Shown: positions 17,500 through 24,782 of the stretch, piece by piece
Layout: each line of letters starts with the position of its first letter
How positions within the stretch are numbered: the stretch's first letter is position 1
Assembly (NCBI RefSeq): GCF_009742725.1
Contig: NZ_WPHG01000002.1
Span: forward strand, 868,001 to 932,000
Direction: 5' to 3'
Source of the DNA: Nitratireductor arenosus
GTDB lineage: Bacteria; Pseudomonadota; Alphaproteobacteria; Rhizobiales; Rhizobiaceae
DNA length: 64,000 nt
The notes under the pieces: generated by a model
What the model was told of the DNA's origin: nothing
The model's input: only the letters and a program-made list of their open reading frames with translations
Databases searched by the model: none
Translations under genes and position numbers: made by a program

Positions 17500-18422
17500 C
17501 ACCGACCTTGAAGCCGGGCATTACGCCCCGGACCGCGCCCGATGACGGGAGCGATCGTTTTGCGACGCTGACCTTCGAACGGGACGTGGCCGCTCCACTG
17601 GCCGTATTGTGGGAGGTGTGGACGGCCCCGGCCGCGCGGGCGGTCTGGGCTGCGCCATCGCCGTCGGTGACGGTGGAATTCTTGGAGGCCGACACCAGGG
17701 TAGGTGGACGCGAGGTCTCGCTGTGCAAGGTGGAGGGCCAGCCCGACATCCGCTGCGAGTGCGGCTGGCTGGACTTGCAGCCAGCGGTGTGCAGTGTGAA
17801 CTACGAGGTGATCTCGTCCGGGGGTGTGACGCAAGCGGCAGCGCTGGTGACGGCTGATTTCTCGGGCGCGGACGAGCGCAGCCGGCTGGTCGTAACGGTG
17901 CAGCTTTCCTCGCTGGCCGAGGATATGGAGGCGGGCTACCGACAGGGCTTCGCTGCGGGACTGGACAATCTCGCGGGTGCGGCCGAACGGACTATGGTGC
18001 TGCAGCGGGTGATACAGGCGCCGCGATCCATCGTGTGGGGGGCATGGATGAACCCTGAAACGCTACCGCAATGGTGGGGACCGGACGGGTTCTCCTGCCG
18101 GACGAAGCGGATCGACCTGCGGACGGGCGGCGAATGGGTTTTCGACATGATCGCGCCTGACGGCACGGTCTTCCCGAACCACCACCTTTATGGTGAGGTT
18201 CGCGCCGAGGAAAGGTTTGGCTACACACTGCTGTGGGGCGAGAACGGGCCGAAACATGCCGACGCATGGGCCTCGTTCGAGGATCAGGACGGGGCGACGA
18301 AGGTTACGCTGGGCATGGTATTCAGCACCGCTGCCGAGTTCCAGCAGGCGAAGGGTTTCGGCGCCGTGGAACTGGGCCTGCAAACGCTGGGCAAACTGGA
18401 ACGCTTCGTCAAATCCGGCTGA
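17496..18422 (+). CDS. Tandem SRPBCC (AHSA1/START-like) domain protein
   Basis: A 308-residue protein made of two SRPBCC ligand-binding domains. The first is about residues 20-155 (FERDVAAPLAVLWEVWTAPAARAVW) and the second about 163-305 (LQRVIQAPRSIVWGAWMNPETLPQWWGPDGFSC). The second is the better conserved, with the P-xxVWxAWxxPExLxxWWGP consensus. The first lacks the WWGP motif and is probably a diverged duplicate. ArsR-SRPBCC operons are common and poorly understood; roles in hydrophobic ligand binding are proposed for the fold. It is coupled to arsR by a 4-bp overlap. The two-domain fusion is unusual, as most neighbours of this ArsR type have one domain. Confidence 0.88.
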   Translation: MTPTLKPGITPRTAPDDGSDRFATLTFERDVAAPLAVLWEVWTAPAARAVWAAPSPSVTVEFLEADTRVGGREVSLCKVEGQPDIRCECGWLDLQPAVCSVNYEVISSGGVTQAAALVTADFSGADERSRLVVTVQLSSLAEDMEAGYRQGFAAGLDNLAGAAERTMVLQRVIQAPRSIVWGAWMNPETLPQWWGPDGFSCRTKRIDLRTGGEWVFDMIAPDGTVFPNHHLYGEVRAEERFGYTLLWGENGPKHADAWASFEDQDGATKVTLGMVFSTAAEFQQAKGFGAVELGLQTLGKLERFVKSG

Positions 18423-18453
18423 AAAAAACTACGGCTTCCCGCTGGCTCGAAAT

Positions 18454-18613
18454 TGGCGCCTGGACGAGGCCGTCATCCATATCGCGCCCCGTTCTCGTCG
18501 GCGACGGCATCCGCCCGTTCGGTCAAAACGGCATGGAGCCGATCGGGATGCGGAAGAGCGCGCTTTCGCAAGCCGGGCAGATCACCGACATGCGCTTCCG
18601 CTTCGCGGGATAG
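18454..18613 (+). pseudogene. Frameshifted C-terminal remnant of a dihydrofolate-reductase-family (RibD_C) protein
   Basis: The translation reads LDEAVIHIAP in one frame and continues VLVGDGIRPFG...GQITDMRFRFAG in the +1 frame after a run of four C at 18487-18490. Joined, these match the end of DHFR-like RibD_C proteins (LxDExxIHIAPVLLGDGxRLF...). The 5' two thirds are missing and there is one extra base, so this is a gene remnant. It lies directly upstream of an intact gene of the same broad family. Confidence 0.7.
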
Positions 18614-18653
18614 TGCCGAAATTCACCCAGGGATATACGAAGAGGAGGGGCCT

Positions 18654-19202
18654 GTGAGAAAACTGATCATATGGGACATGGTGACCGTCGACGGCTTCCT
18701 TGAAGGTCCGGACAGGGACATCAGCTGGTTCGTCTTCGAGGACGAACTCGAAAACTACATTCGTAAGACCCAGGAAAAGGCCGACACGCTGATCTTCGGC
18801 CGCGTGACCTACGAGTTCATGGCAGCCTATTGGCCGTCCGAGCAAGGCTGGATCGCGAATTTTATGAACAAGATCGAAAAAGTGGTCTTCTCGCGCACGC
18901 TGAAAAGCGCCGACTGGAACAATACCAAACTCTTCAACGGCAATGTCTTCGAAGAAATCTCCAAGCTGAAGACCGGGGACGGCGGAGACATCTTCGTGTT
19001 CGGCAGCGCCGACCTCACGGCGACCCTGATGGAGCACGGCCTGATTGACGAGTATCGCCTCGGGATCAACCCTGTCATTCTCGCGAAAGGCACGCCGCTC
19101 TTCAAGGGCGGCGCGAACCGGATCCCCCTGAGGCATCTGGAGACGAGGACGCTCAAGTCCGGCGTTGTCGTTCTCCATTATGCTCCCGAAAGCAGACAAT
19201 GA
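18654..19202 (+). CDS. Dihydrofolate reductase family protein (RibD C-terminal domain-like)
   Basis: A 182-residue protein of the DHFR/RibD_C superfamily, a group of putative NADPH-dependent reductases of unknown substrate. The N terminus LIIWDMVTVDGFLEGPD matches the family's MxSLDGxxxGP start. ADTLIFGRVTYEFMAAYWP near residue 40 is the second motif, and the end carries LIDEYRLGINPVILAKGTPLF. The GTG at 18654 is preceded by AGAGGAGGGG. Codon choice looks less GC-biased than in the neighbours. Together with the adjoining remnant and tRNA-Ser this suggests acquired DNA. It is unlikely to be the folate-pathway DHFR. Confidence 0.88.
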   Translation: MRKLIIWDMVTVDGFLEGPDRDISWFVFEDELENYIRKTQEKADTLIFGRVTYEFMAAYWPSEQGWIANFMNKIEKVVFSRTLKSADWNNTKLFNGNVFEEISKLKTGDGGDIFVFGSADLTATLMEHGLIDEYRLGINPVILAKGTPLFKGGANRIPLRHLETRTLKSGVVVLHYAPESRQ

Positions 19203-19632
19203 CGATCGATCCGCTCTTCGCCTCAGCTTGGCTGCTTGAATTGTAAGGGCCTTGGGATGCGGCGCGCTCCGGACGACCGGCGACCAAGGGGGAAGCTGTC
19301 ATCACCCCAGGTCCGCGAATAACCGCTTGCGGGTTTGACGCGGCCGGCTCGAACGGCTGAATTGAGGTCGATAGCGGTCGTGATGCGCTCTACCTGGCTG
19401 TAACCCGAGCCAAGATATATCGGGCCGAAGCGTAGAAGCGGCGGTTTATTATCCCGCTTGGTGCGACGCGGCAATCGGCTGCAAGTCGCGCCATAAAAGG
19501 CAATCGGCTGGCAAGTGGCGGAGAGTTCGGGACGAAGTTCGAACTCGGAGCCCAGCGGGCGACTGCCCGCCGGCCGGTCAGGCCGCCCCCGCGGAGGCGT
19601 TGAGCGAAGCGAAACTCCCGTGAGCGAAATAG
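19203..19632. other. Intergenic region beside tRNA-Ser without a supported gene
   Basis: In these 430 bp I see only short open frames without family similarity. The stretch GAGGCGTTGAGCGAAGCG just downstream of the tRNA looks like ordinary GC-rich spacer. No integrase or clear att duplication was found. Confidence 0.4.
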
Positions 19633-19722
19633 TGGCGGAGGGAGTGGGATTCGAACCCACGGTGACATCGCTGCCACGCCGGTTTTCAAGACCGGTGCCT
19701 TAAACCGCTCGGCCATCCCTCC
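19633..19722 (-). tRNA. tRNA-Ser (UGA)
   Basis: The minus strand gives a 90-nt tRNA with acceptor arms GGAGGGA...TCCCTCC, a discriminator G and an encoded CCA end. The D arm is GGCCGAGCGGTTTAAGGC, the anticodon loop CTTGAAA has anticodon TGA, there is a long variable arm (class II), and the T arm is GTGGGTTCGAATCCCAC. All this fits serine. It heads the conserved rlpA-dacA-tmk neighbourhood. Confidence 0.97.
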
Positions 19723-19908
19723 GGCCTCGGCCCGTTAATGCGCGAAGCCGCCTCGCTTTGCAAGATTGGCCGCGTCGGGCGCAAGAGCAAGGCGCCGATT
19801 GCGCCGGCGAGGCCGACGCAACCGATCGGACCCGTCCCGCCAACCGGCTCCGGCGGTGCAAAATGCGTCCGCGCGGTCACAAAATCGCCCCGTTCCCGCC
19901 ACAAGGGA

Positions 19909-19923
19909 TTAACAGCACGCTAA
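19909..19923 (+). promoter_or_regulatory. CtrA-like box upstream of rlpA
   Basis: TTAACAGCACGCTAA is TTAA-N7-CTAA, one mismatch from the CtrA consensus TTAA-N7-TTAA, about 120 bp upstream of the rlpA start. CtrA controls many cell-division genes in Hyphomicrobiales. The site could be a chance match. Nothing else is seen in the 321-bp gap 19723-20043. Confidence 0.4.
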
Positions 19924-20043
19924 GCAGTTTTTTCGTACTGATGGCGCTGTCGGTTGGGAGAGGGTTGTCCGATCGGCGTCGATCAAGTACCGCAGGGGAC
20001 TTGGTAGCGGTATCGAATGACGATTTCTGGGGACGGTTTTTCA

Positions 20044-21249
20044 ATGTCATTGCGCTCTCGCCGGTGTCTGTCGCGGATCACGGCCTCCATCGCGCTGATC
20101 GGTGCCACCGCCGTTCTGGCGTCCTGCGCCGGCGATCCGACGCCGAAGGCATCCGTGGCCAGCGCTGGTTCCAAGGAATATTTTTCCGAATCCGAATATG
20201 GCGTGAAGGCCAGCCCGAAAGTGTCGATGAAACGCTCGGGGCTGAAGCGCGGCGGCGGCCGCGACCAGACCGGCAAGCCCTACAAGGTCAGGGGCAAGTG
20301 GTATTACCCCAAGGAAGATCCCGATTACGTCAAGGTCGGCGCCGCGTCCTGGTATGGCTCGGCCTTCCACGGCCGGCTTACGGCCAATGGCGAAGTCTAC
20401 GACATGACCCATCTCACGGCCGCGCATCCGACCATGCCGCTGCCGAGCTACGCCCGCGTCACCAATATGAAGAACGGCAGTTCCGTGGTGGTGCGCGTCA
20501 ATGACCGCGGCCCGTTTGCGCATGGCCGGGTCATCGACCTGTCGAAACGGGCGGCCGAAATGCTCGACTACACCCATTCGGGCGTCGCCAAGGTGAAGGT
20601 TGAATATGTCGGCCGCGCGCCGCTGCACGGCCAGGACGATCAATATTTGATGGCCTCCTATCGCCCGGGCGACCAGGATGGCGGTCCGGAGGAAATCTCG
20701 CCCGGCGTGATGATCGCCATGAACGGCCCGACGCCGTCGGCGCCGGTATCGGCGCTTGCCGCGGCGACGGCGCAGGCCGGCCCGATCCGCACGGCGATCA
20801 CCGACGGCGATCCGCTCTTGCCCGCGTTCGGTCCGTCCGTGCCGGAACGCCCCTTGCCCGGCGGCTTGGACGCGCCGGTGGCGGTCGCGGCCTTGTCTTA
20901 TGCCGATCAGCGCGTGGCGCGTGCTGCCGGAGCGTTCGACGCGATGCTGGCCGGGCAGGGCGCACCGCAGACACCGCCTGCCGCAAGCAGCGGCAAGGCC
21001 GACCGGCTGGAAGCCCCGCAGGCGGCCACCGACTATATAGCCGTCGGCACTTTCGCCGATCGCAACGAGGCGCAAGACATCATCGCCGCGCTGGCCGCCC
21101 ACGGCCGGCCCGAACTGATCGCGGAACGCGGCCAAGATGGTTCCTGGTACACGGTCAATCTGCGTCCGGACGGCCGCGCGCCGCTCGACGACATGCTGCG
21201 CCGGGCCTGGGCGGCGGGCGCCGACCAGGCGCTGACGGTTCGCGACTGA
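20044..21249 (+). CDS. rlpA: RlpA-like septal lytic transglycosylase, lipoprotein with SPOR-like domain
   Basis: A 401-residue outer-membrane lipoprotein that cleaves denuded peptidoglycan at the septum in studied species. It has a signal peptide with lipobox (VLASC, Cys near residue 28), then the double-psi beta-barrel RlpA domain (ASWYGSAFHGRLTANGEVYD, later VNDRGPFAHGRVIDLSKRAA). A low-complexity Ala/Pro linker of about 130 residues follows, and a C-terminal SPOR-like repeat (YIAVGTFADRNEAQDIIAAL). The ATG at 20044 gives the better signal peptide; an ATG nine codons upstream (20017) is the alternative. It is followed by dacA, as in other Hyphomicrobiales. Confidence 0.9.
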   Translation: MSLRSRRCLSRITASIALIGATAVLASCAGDPTPKASVASAGSKEYFSESEYGVKASPKVSMKRSGLKRGGGRDQTGKPYKVRGKWYYPKEDPDYVKVGAASWYGSAFHGRLTANGEVYDMTHLTAAHPTMPLPSYARVTNMKNGSSVVVRVNDRGPFAHGRVIDLSKRAAEMLDYTHSGVAKVKVEYVGRAPLHGQDDQYLMASYRPGDQDGGPEEISPGVMIAMNGPTPSAPVSALAAATAQAGPIRTAITDGDPLLPAFGPSVPERPLPGGLDAPVAVAALSYADQRVARAAGAFDAMLAGQGAPQTPPAASSGKADRLEAPQAATDYIAVGTFADRNEAQDIIAALAAHGRPELIAERGQDGSWYTVNLRPDGRAPLDDMLRRAWAAGADQALTVRD

Positions 21250-21319
21250 CGTTTGTCCGCTTGCCGATCGGTCGTTCCGGCCGGCGGCGCCCCGATCGGG
21301 GGCTTGCTGTCGCGGGGCG

Positions 21320-21385
21320 CTTGCCGGCGCCAACCAAACTCCATTTCACCCGACCGCTTCCATTTGGCGATGAACGGTTCTAGGT
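21320..21385 (+). repeat. Dispersed intergenic element, degenerate copy C
   Basis: The 43 bases from 21341 align without gaps to the 3' half of copy B at about 70% identity, sharing CCATT, GACCGCT and GAACGG. A CTTGCC match extends it upstream. It sits about 85 bp upstream of dacA in the same orientation, as copies A and B do for their genes. It is weaker than the A/B match. Confidence 0.4.
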
Positions 21386-21468
21386 TCGCCCGGGGCTTTC
21401 TGGACGGTGCCTGCGCGCTCGCTGGACGAGGCACAAGGCGCGGCGCCGCGAGGACACGGGGTGTTGGC

Positions 21469-22641
21469 GTGACATATGCGAAATACCGGGCGGTCGTGAC
21501 CGCCCTGATCGGCGTTTTCGCCGTGGCGATGGCGTTTTCGTCGCCGGCCCGGGCGCAGCTTTTCGAAACGCGCGCCCAGTCCGCCTTCATGATCGACGCC
21601 GAAACCGGCACGGTTTTGTTGTCCAAGGACCCCGACGCGCCGATCCCGCCGGCCTCGCTCGCCAAGCTGATGACGATGGAGGTGGTGTTCAACGCCGTCA
21701 AATCGGGGCGGCTGTCGCTCGACGACGAATTCCTGGTCTCCGAGAACGCCTGGAGGACCGGCGGCGCGCCGTCGGGCACCTCGACCATGTTCGCCGAACT
21801 CAAATCCTCGATCCGTCTCGAAGATTTGATCCAGGGCGTCATCGTCCAGTCGGCCAATGATGGCTGCATCGTCATCGCCGAAGGCATGGCCGGCTCGGAG
21901 GAAAACTTCGCCCAACTGATGACCGAGCGGGCGCGCGCGATCGGGCTGGAAAAATCGGTGTTCAAGAACTCGACCGGCCTGCCGGCCGACGGCCAGGTGG
22001 TGACCGTGCGCGAACTGGCGCGGCTCGCTTTGCATATCTGGCGCGAATATCCGCAGTTCTACCGCTATTACGCACAGCCCGATTTCACCTGGAACAACAT
22101 CAAGCAGTCGAACCGCAATCCGCTTTTGAAGATGGATATCGGCGCCGACGGGCTGAAGACCGGTTACACTGAGGAATCGGGTTACGGCATTGTCGGCTCG
22201 GTCAAGCGCGGCAACCGACGGCTGTTCGTCGCGCTCAGCGGCATGTCGAGCGCCACCGTGCGGGCCGAGGAGGCGCGCAAGGTGCTCGACTGGGGCATGC
22301 GCGCCTTCGACAAGCGCGAGATTTTCGGGGCCGGCGAGGTGGTCGGCGAGGCAAAACTGTTCGGCGGCGCCAAGACCGGCGTGGCGCTCAAGGCCGACGG
22401 TCCTGTGTCGATCTTCATTCCGATCACCAATCGCGACCGCCTGATCGCGCGCATCGTCTACGAGGGCCCCGTGTCGGCGCCGGTGTCGACGGGCACGCCG
22501 GTCGGCGCGCTGAAAGTGTGGGTCGGCGACACGCTCAGCCAGGAAACCCCGCTTTTCGCCGCCGAGGACGTCGATGTCGGGCCTCTGCACCGTCGCGCGC
22601 TCGACGCGATCGAGGAATTGCTGATCGGCTGGCTGAGGTAA
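21469..22641 (+). CDS. dacA: D-alanyl-D-alanine carboxypeptidase (PBP5/6 family)
   Basis: A 390-residue periplasmic penicillin-binding protein that trims the terminal D-Ala of peptidoglycan stem peptides. It has a signal peptide (ALIGVFAVAMAFSSPARA-Q), then the peptidase S11 domain with SLAK (catalytic Ser63, Lys66), SAN (128-130) and KTG (230-232). A C-terminal PBP5-like beta domain (IFIPITNRDRLIARIVYEGPV) follows, ending with a probable amphipathic anchor (ALDAIEELLIGWLR). The GTG at 21469 gives the signal peptide; longer in-frame starts (ATG 21370) run through the repeat element. It lies directly after rlpA. Confidence 0.92.
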   Translation: MTYAKYRAVVTALIGVFAVAMAFSSPARAQLFETRAQSAFMIDAETGTVLLSKDPDAPIPPASLAKLMTMEVVFNAVKSGRLSLDDEFLVSENAWRTGGAPSGTSTMFAELKSSIRLEDLIQGVIVQSANDGCIVIAEGMAGSEENFAQLMTERARAIGLEKSVFKNSTGLPADGQVVTVRELARLALHIWREYPQFYRYYAQPDFTWNNIKQSNRNPLLKMDIGADGLKTGYTEESGYGIVGSVKRGNRRLFVALSGMSSATVRAEEARKVLDWGMRAFDKREIFGAGEVVGEAKLFGGAKTGVALKADGPVSIFIPITNRDRLIARIVYEGPVSAPVSTGTPVGALKVWVGDTLSQETPLFAAEDVDVGPLHRRALDAIEELLIGWLR

Positions 22642-22827
22642 CGCCCGGCGTCATAAGCCATCCCGGCTTCGACCGGACAAAGGGGAGTGTTCGCGGTCCG
22701 GCGCATCGAAATCGTCGTGTCCGCTTTCATCTTTGCGTCTTTTCGGGCAAACCAGACCAATGCCGCCGCGCGGTTCTGCCGATCCGAGCCGTCCGCCGGC
22801 GGCGGCGTCACATGGTCGAAGATTGAG

Positions 22828-23793
22828 ATGAATCTGTCGGAAAAGCGGCTCGTCATCGTCACACCGGTCTATGAGGATCGCGAGGCGGCGACGCGCCTGT
22901 TCGGCGTGCTTTCGGCTCAGTTCGGCGCCGCGCTTTTTCTGGTGGCGGTCGACGACGGCTCCGTCCGCGAGCCGCTCGATATCGAATGCCTGCGCGCGGC
23001 CGGGCTCGACGGGGCGGTGCTCAGGCTGCGGCGCAATGTCGGCCATCAGCAGGCGATCGCCATCGGTCTGGGTTACGTGGCCGAGCATATCGGGCCTCGG
23101 CACGAGGTGGTGGTGATGGATTCCGATGGCGAGGATATGCCCGCCACCATCCCGCGCCTGCTCGACCGGCTTCGGGCCGACGATGTCGATGTCGTGGTCG
23201 CACAACGCGAAAAGCGGGTCGAGACGGTCTGGTTCAAGGCGTTTTACGCGATCTACAAGCGGTTTTTCAGCCTGATGACCGGCCGCGCCATCTCCTTCGG
23301 CAATTTCATGGCGCTGAAGGCGCATGCTGTCCGGCGCCTGGTTTCCATGCAGGAACTGTCGGTTCATGTCGCCGGCACCGTGCTTGCGTCCAAGCTGCGC
23401 ACGGGGTTGTGCGCGCTGCCGCGCGGCCCGCGTTATGCCGGGCAATCCAGGATGAATTTCGTCGGCCTGACACTGCACGGCTTCAAGGGGCTGATGGTGT
23501 TCGCCGAGGACGTGCTGGTGCGGGTCGGCATCGCCTGCACGCTGACGGCGGCGCTGTCGGTTGTCGGCGCGATCGTGGCGGTGGCGCTCAAGCTGGCCGG
23601 TTTTTCCACGCCGGGCTGGTTTTCCGTCGTGCTCGGCATTCTGGTGCTGATCTTCCTGCAGACCGGCGCGCTCGCCCTGATGACCTTGATGCTGACCGGC
23701 GTCATGCGCGGCGGCACGGTTGCCAGCTCGACCGCCTATCTGGCCTTTGTCGACGAAGTTCTCGAAACCGGCCAGGAGGCCGCAACGCCGTGA
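22828..23793 (+). CDS. Family 2 glycosyltransferase with C-terminal membrane anchor (GtrB/DPM1-like)
   Basis: A 321-residue GT2 enzyme with a GT-A domain: VIVTPVYEDREAA at the start, VAVDDGS near residue 40, and VVVMDSDGEDMPATIP, the DxD-type metal site near residue 100. Two hydrophobic segments follow at the C terminus (IACTLTAALSVVGAIVAVAL and VVLGILVLIFLQTGALALM). This is the layout of polyprenyl-phosphate sugar transferases such as GtrB. The next gene encodes a GtrA-like flippase candidate and overlaps by 4 bp. I infer lipid-linked sugar synthesis for surface glycan modification; the sugar is unknown. Confidence 0.87.
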   Translation: MNLSEKRLVIVTPVYEDREAATRLFGVLSAQFGAALFLVAVDDGSVREPLDIECLRAAGLDGAVLRLRRNVGHQQAIAIGLGYVAEHIGPRHEVVVMDSDGEDMPATIPRLLDRLRADDVDVVVAQREKRVETVWFKAFYAIYKRFFSLMTGRAISFGNFMALKAHAVRRLVSMQELSVHVAGTVLASKLRTGLCALPRGPRYAGQSRMNFVGLTLHGFKGLMVFAEDVLVRVGIACTLTAALSVVGAIVAVALKLAGFSTPGWFSVVLGILVLIFLQTGALALMTLMLTGVMRGGTVASSTAYLAFVDEVLETGQEAATP

Positions 23794-24176
23794 ACGCGCG
23801 CCTTGCCGAAGTGCTGCGTTACATTCTCAACGGGCTTGCCGCGACGGTCGTGCATTATGGCGTGCTGACCTTCAACCTCGCCGTCCTGGCGATCCCGTCG
23901 GCGGGGCTCGCCAATTTTCTCGCCGCGATCGTCGGCATCACCGCGTCCTTTCTCGGCAGCCGCTATTTCGTTTTCCGCAAGACGCGGGAACATATGCTGC
24001 GCCAGATGGTCAAATTCGGCGGACTGTACGGGGCGATCGCCGTCCTGCACGGCCTCGTGCTTTTGGTCTGGACCGACTATCTCGGCCACGATTTCCGTGT
24101 CGGTTTCGTGATCGCGACCGCGATGCAGGTCAGCCTCAGCTATGCCGGCAACCGTTTTCTGGTGTTCGTGCGATGA
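23790..24176 (+). CDS. GtrA family membrane protein (probable lipid-linked sugar flippase)
   Basis: A 128-residue GtrA-like protein (PF04138) with four hydrophobic helices and the family ends RYILNGLAATVVHYGVL and YAGNRFLVFVR. GtrA-type proteins are thought to flip polyprenyl-phosphate sugars across the inner membrane for periplasmic transfer. The GTG start at 23790 overlaps the preceding stop (GTGA) and has AGGAGG ten bases upstream. The following gene overlaps by four bases. Confidence 0.9.
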   Translation: MNARLAEVLRYILNGLAATVVHYGVLTFNLAVLAIPSAGLANFLAAIVGITASFLGSRYFVFRKTREHMLRQMVKFGGLYGAIAVLHGLVLLVWTDYLGHDFRVGFVIATAMQVSLSYAGNRFLVFVR

Positions 24177-24772
24177 AATTCGCCTATGCGGTCCTGCTGA
24201 GCCTCGTCTATGTGGTCCTGTTGCTTGGCCTTTACGCCGTCCATGTCCGTTTCCTGCCTGTCGACGTGGTGCTTTACAGCGCGCTGCAGGATGCGCTCGC
24301 GGCGCTTGTGGTGCTTGTGGCGGCTGTCGTGGCGCTGCGGCGGCTTTTGCCCTTCAACAGCTTCGAGACGATGCTTTTGGTGGTGGTATGGTTTCTGGGC
24401 GGCTATGCCTTTGCGATTTCGGTGCCGACCGTGCTCGACCGGTCGCTGTCCTTCTACATCCTGGAAAAGCTCGAGCAGCGCGGCGGCGGCATTCGCCGTG
24501 ACGCGATCGGACGGATGTTTGCCGAGGAATATCTGCCGGAATACCGCCTGGTCGACGTGCGGCTGACCGAGCAGGTCGAATCCGGCACGGTGGTCATCGA
24601 GGATGGCTGCGTGAAGCTTACCTCGCATGGCGCAAGGCTGGCGGCAGTCAGCCGTTTCTTCCGCACTCATCTTCTAGCGCGCAAACGGCTTCTGGCGGAC
24701 GGCTATACCGACGCGCTGATCGATCCGTTCAAGAACAGCCCCAAAGGCAGGATCGGCTACGAGTGCGGATAG
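24173..24772 (+). CDS. Hypothetical membrane protein of the glycan module
   Basis: A 199-residue protein I do not recognise. The first ~90 residues have three hydrophobic helices (AVLLSLVYVVLLLGLYAV, ALAALVVLVAAVVALRRL and MLLVVVWFLGGYAFAI). The rest is a soluble, charged domain with a short HTH-like or winged pattern (LEQRGGGIRRDAIGRMFAEEY...VIEDGCVKLTSHGARLAAV). It is translationally coupled (ATGA) to the GtrA gene, so it probably serves the same glycan system. It is convergent, ten bases away, with the large membrane protein. Confidence 0.7.
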   Translation: MKFAYAVLLSLVYVVLLLGLYAVHVRFLPVDVVLYSALQDALAALVVLVAAVVALRRLLPFNSFETMLLVVVWFLGGYAFAISVPTVLDRSLSFYILEKLEQRGGGIRRDAIGRMFAEEYLPEYRLVDVRLTEQVESGTVVIEDGCVKLTSHGARLAAVSRFFRTHLLARKRLLADGYTDALIDPFKNSPKGRIGYECG

Positions 24773-24782
24773 ACGCGCCGCG

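Noticed and set aside
19223-19660. 145-residue minus-strand open frame running into tRNA-Ser
   Set aside because: Its N-terminal residues come from the tRNA sequence; frames starting in class II tRNA genes are a common artefact.
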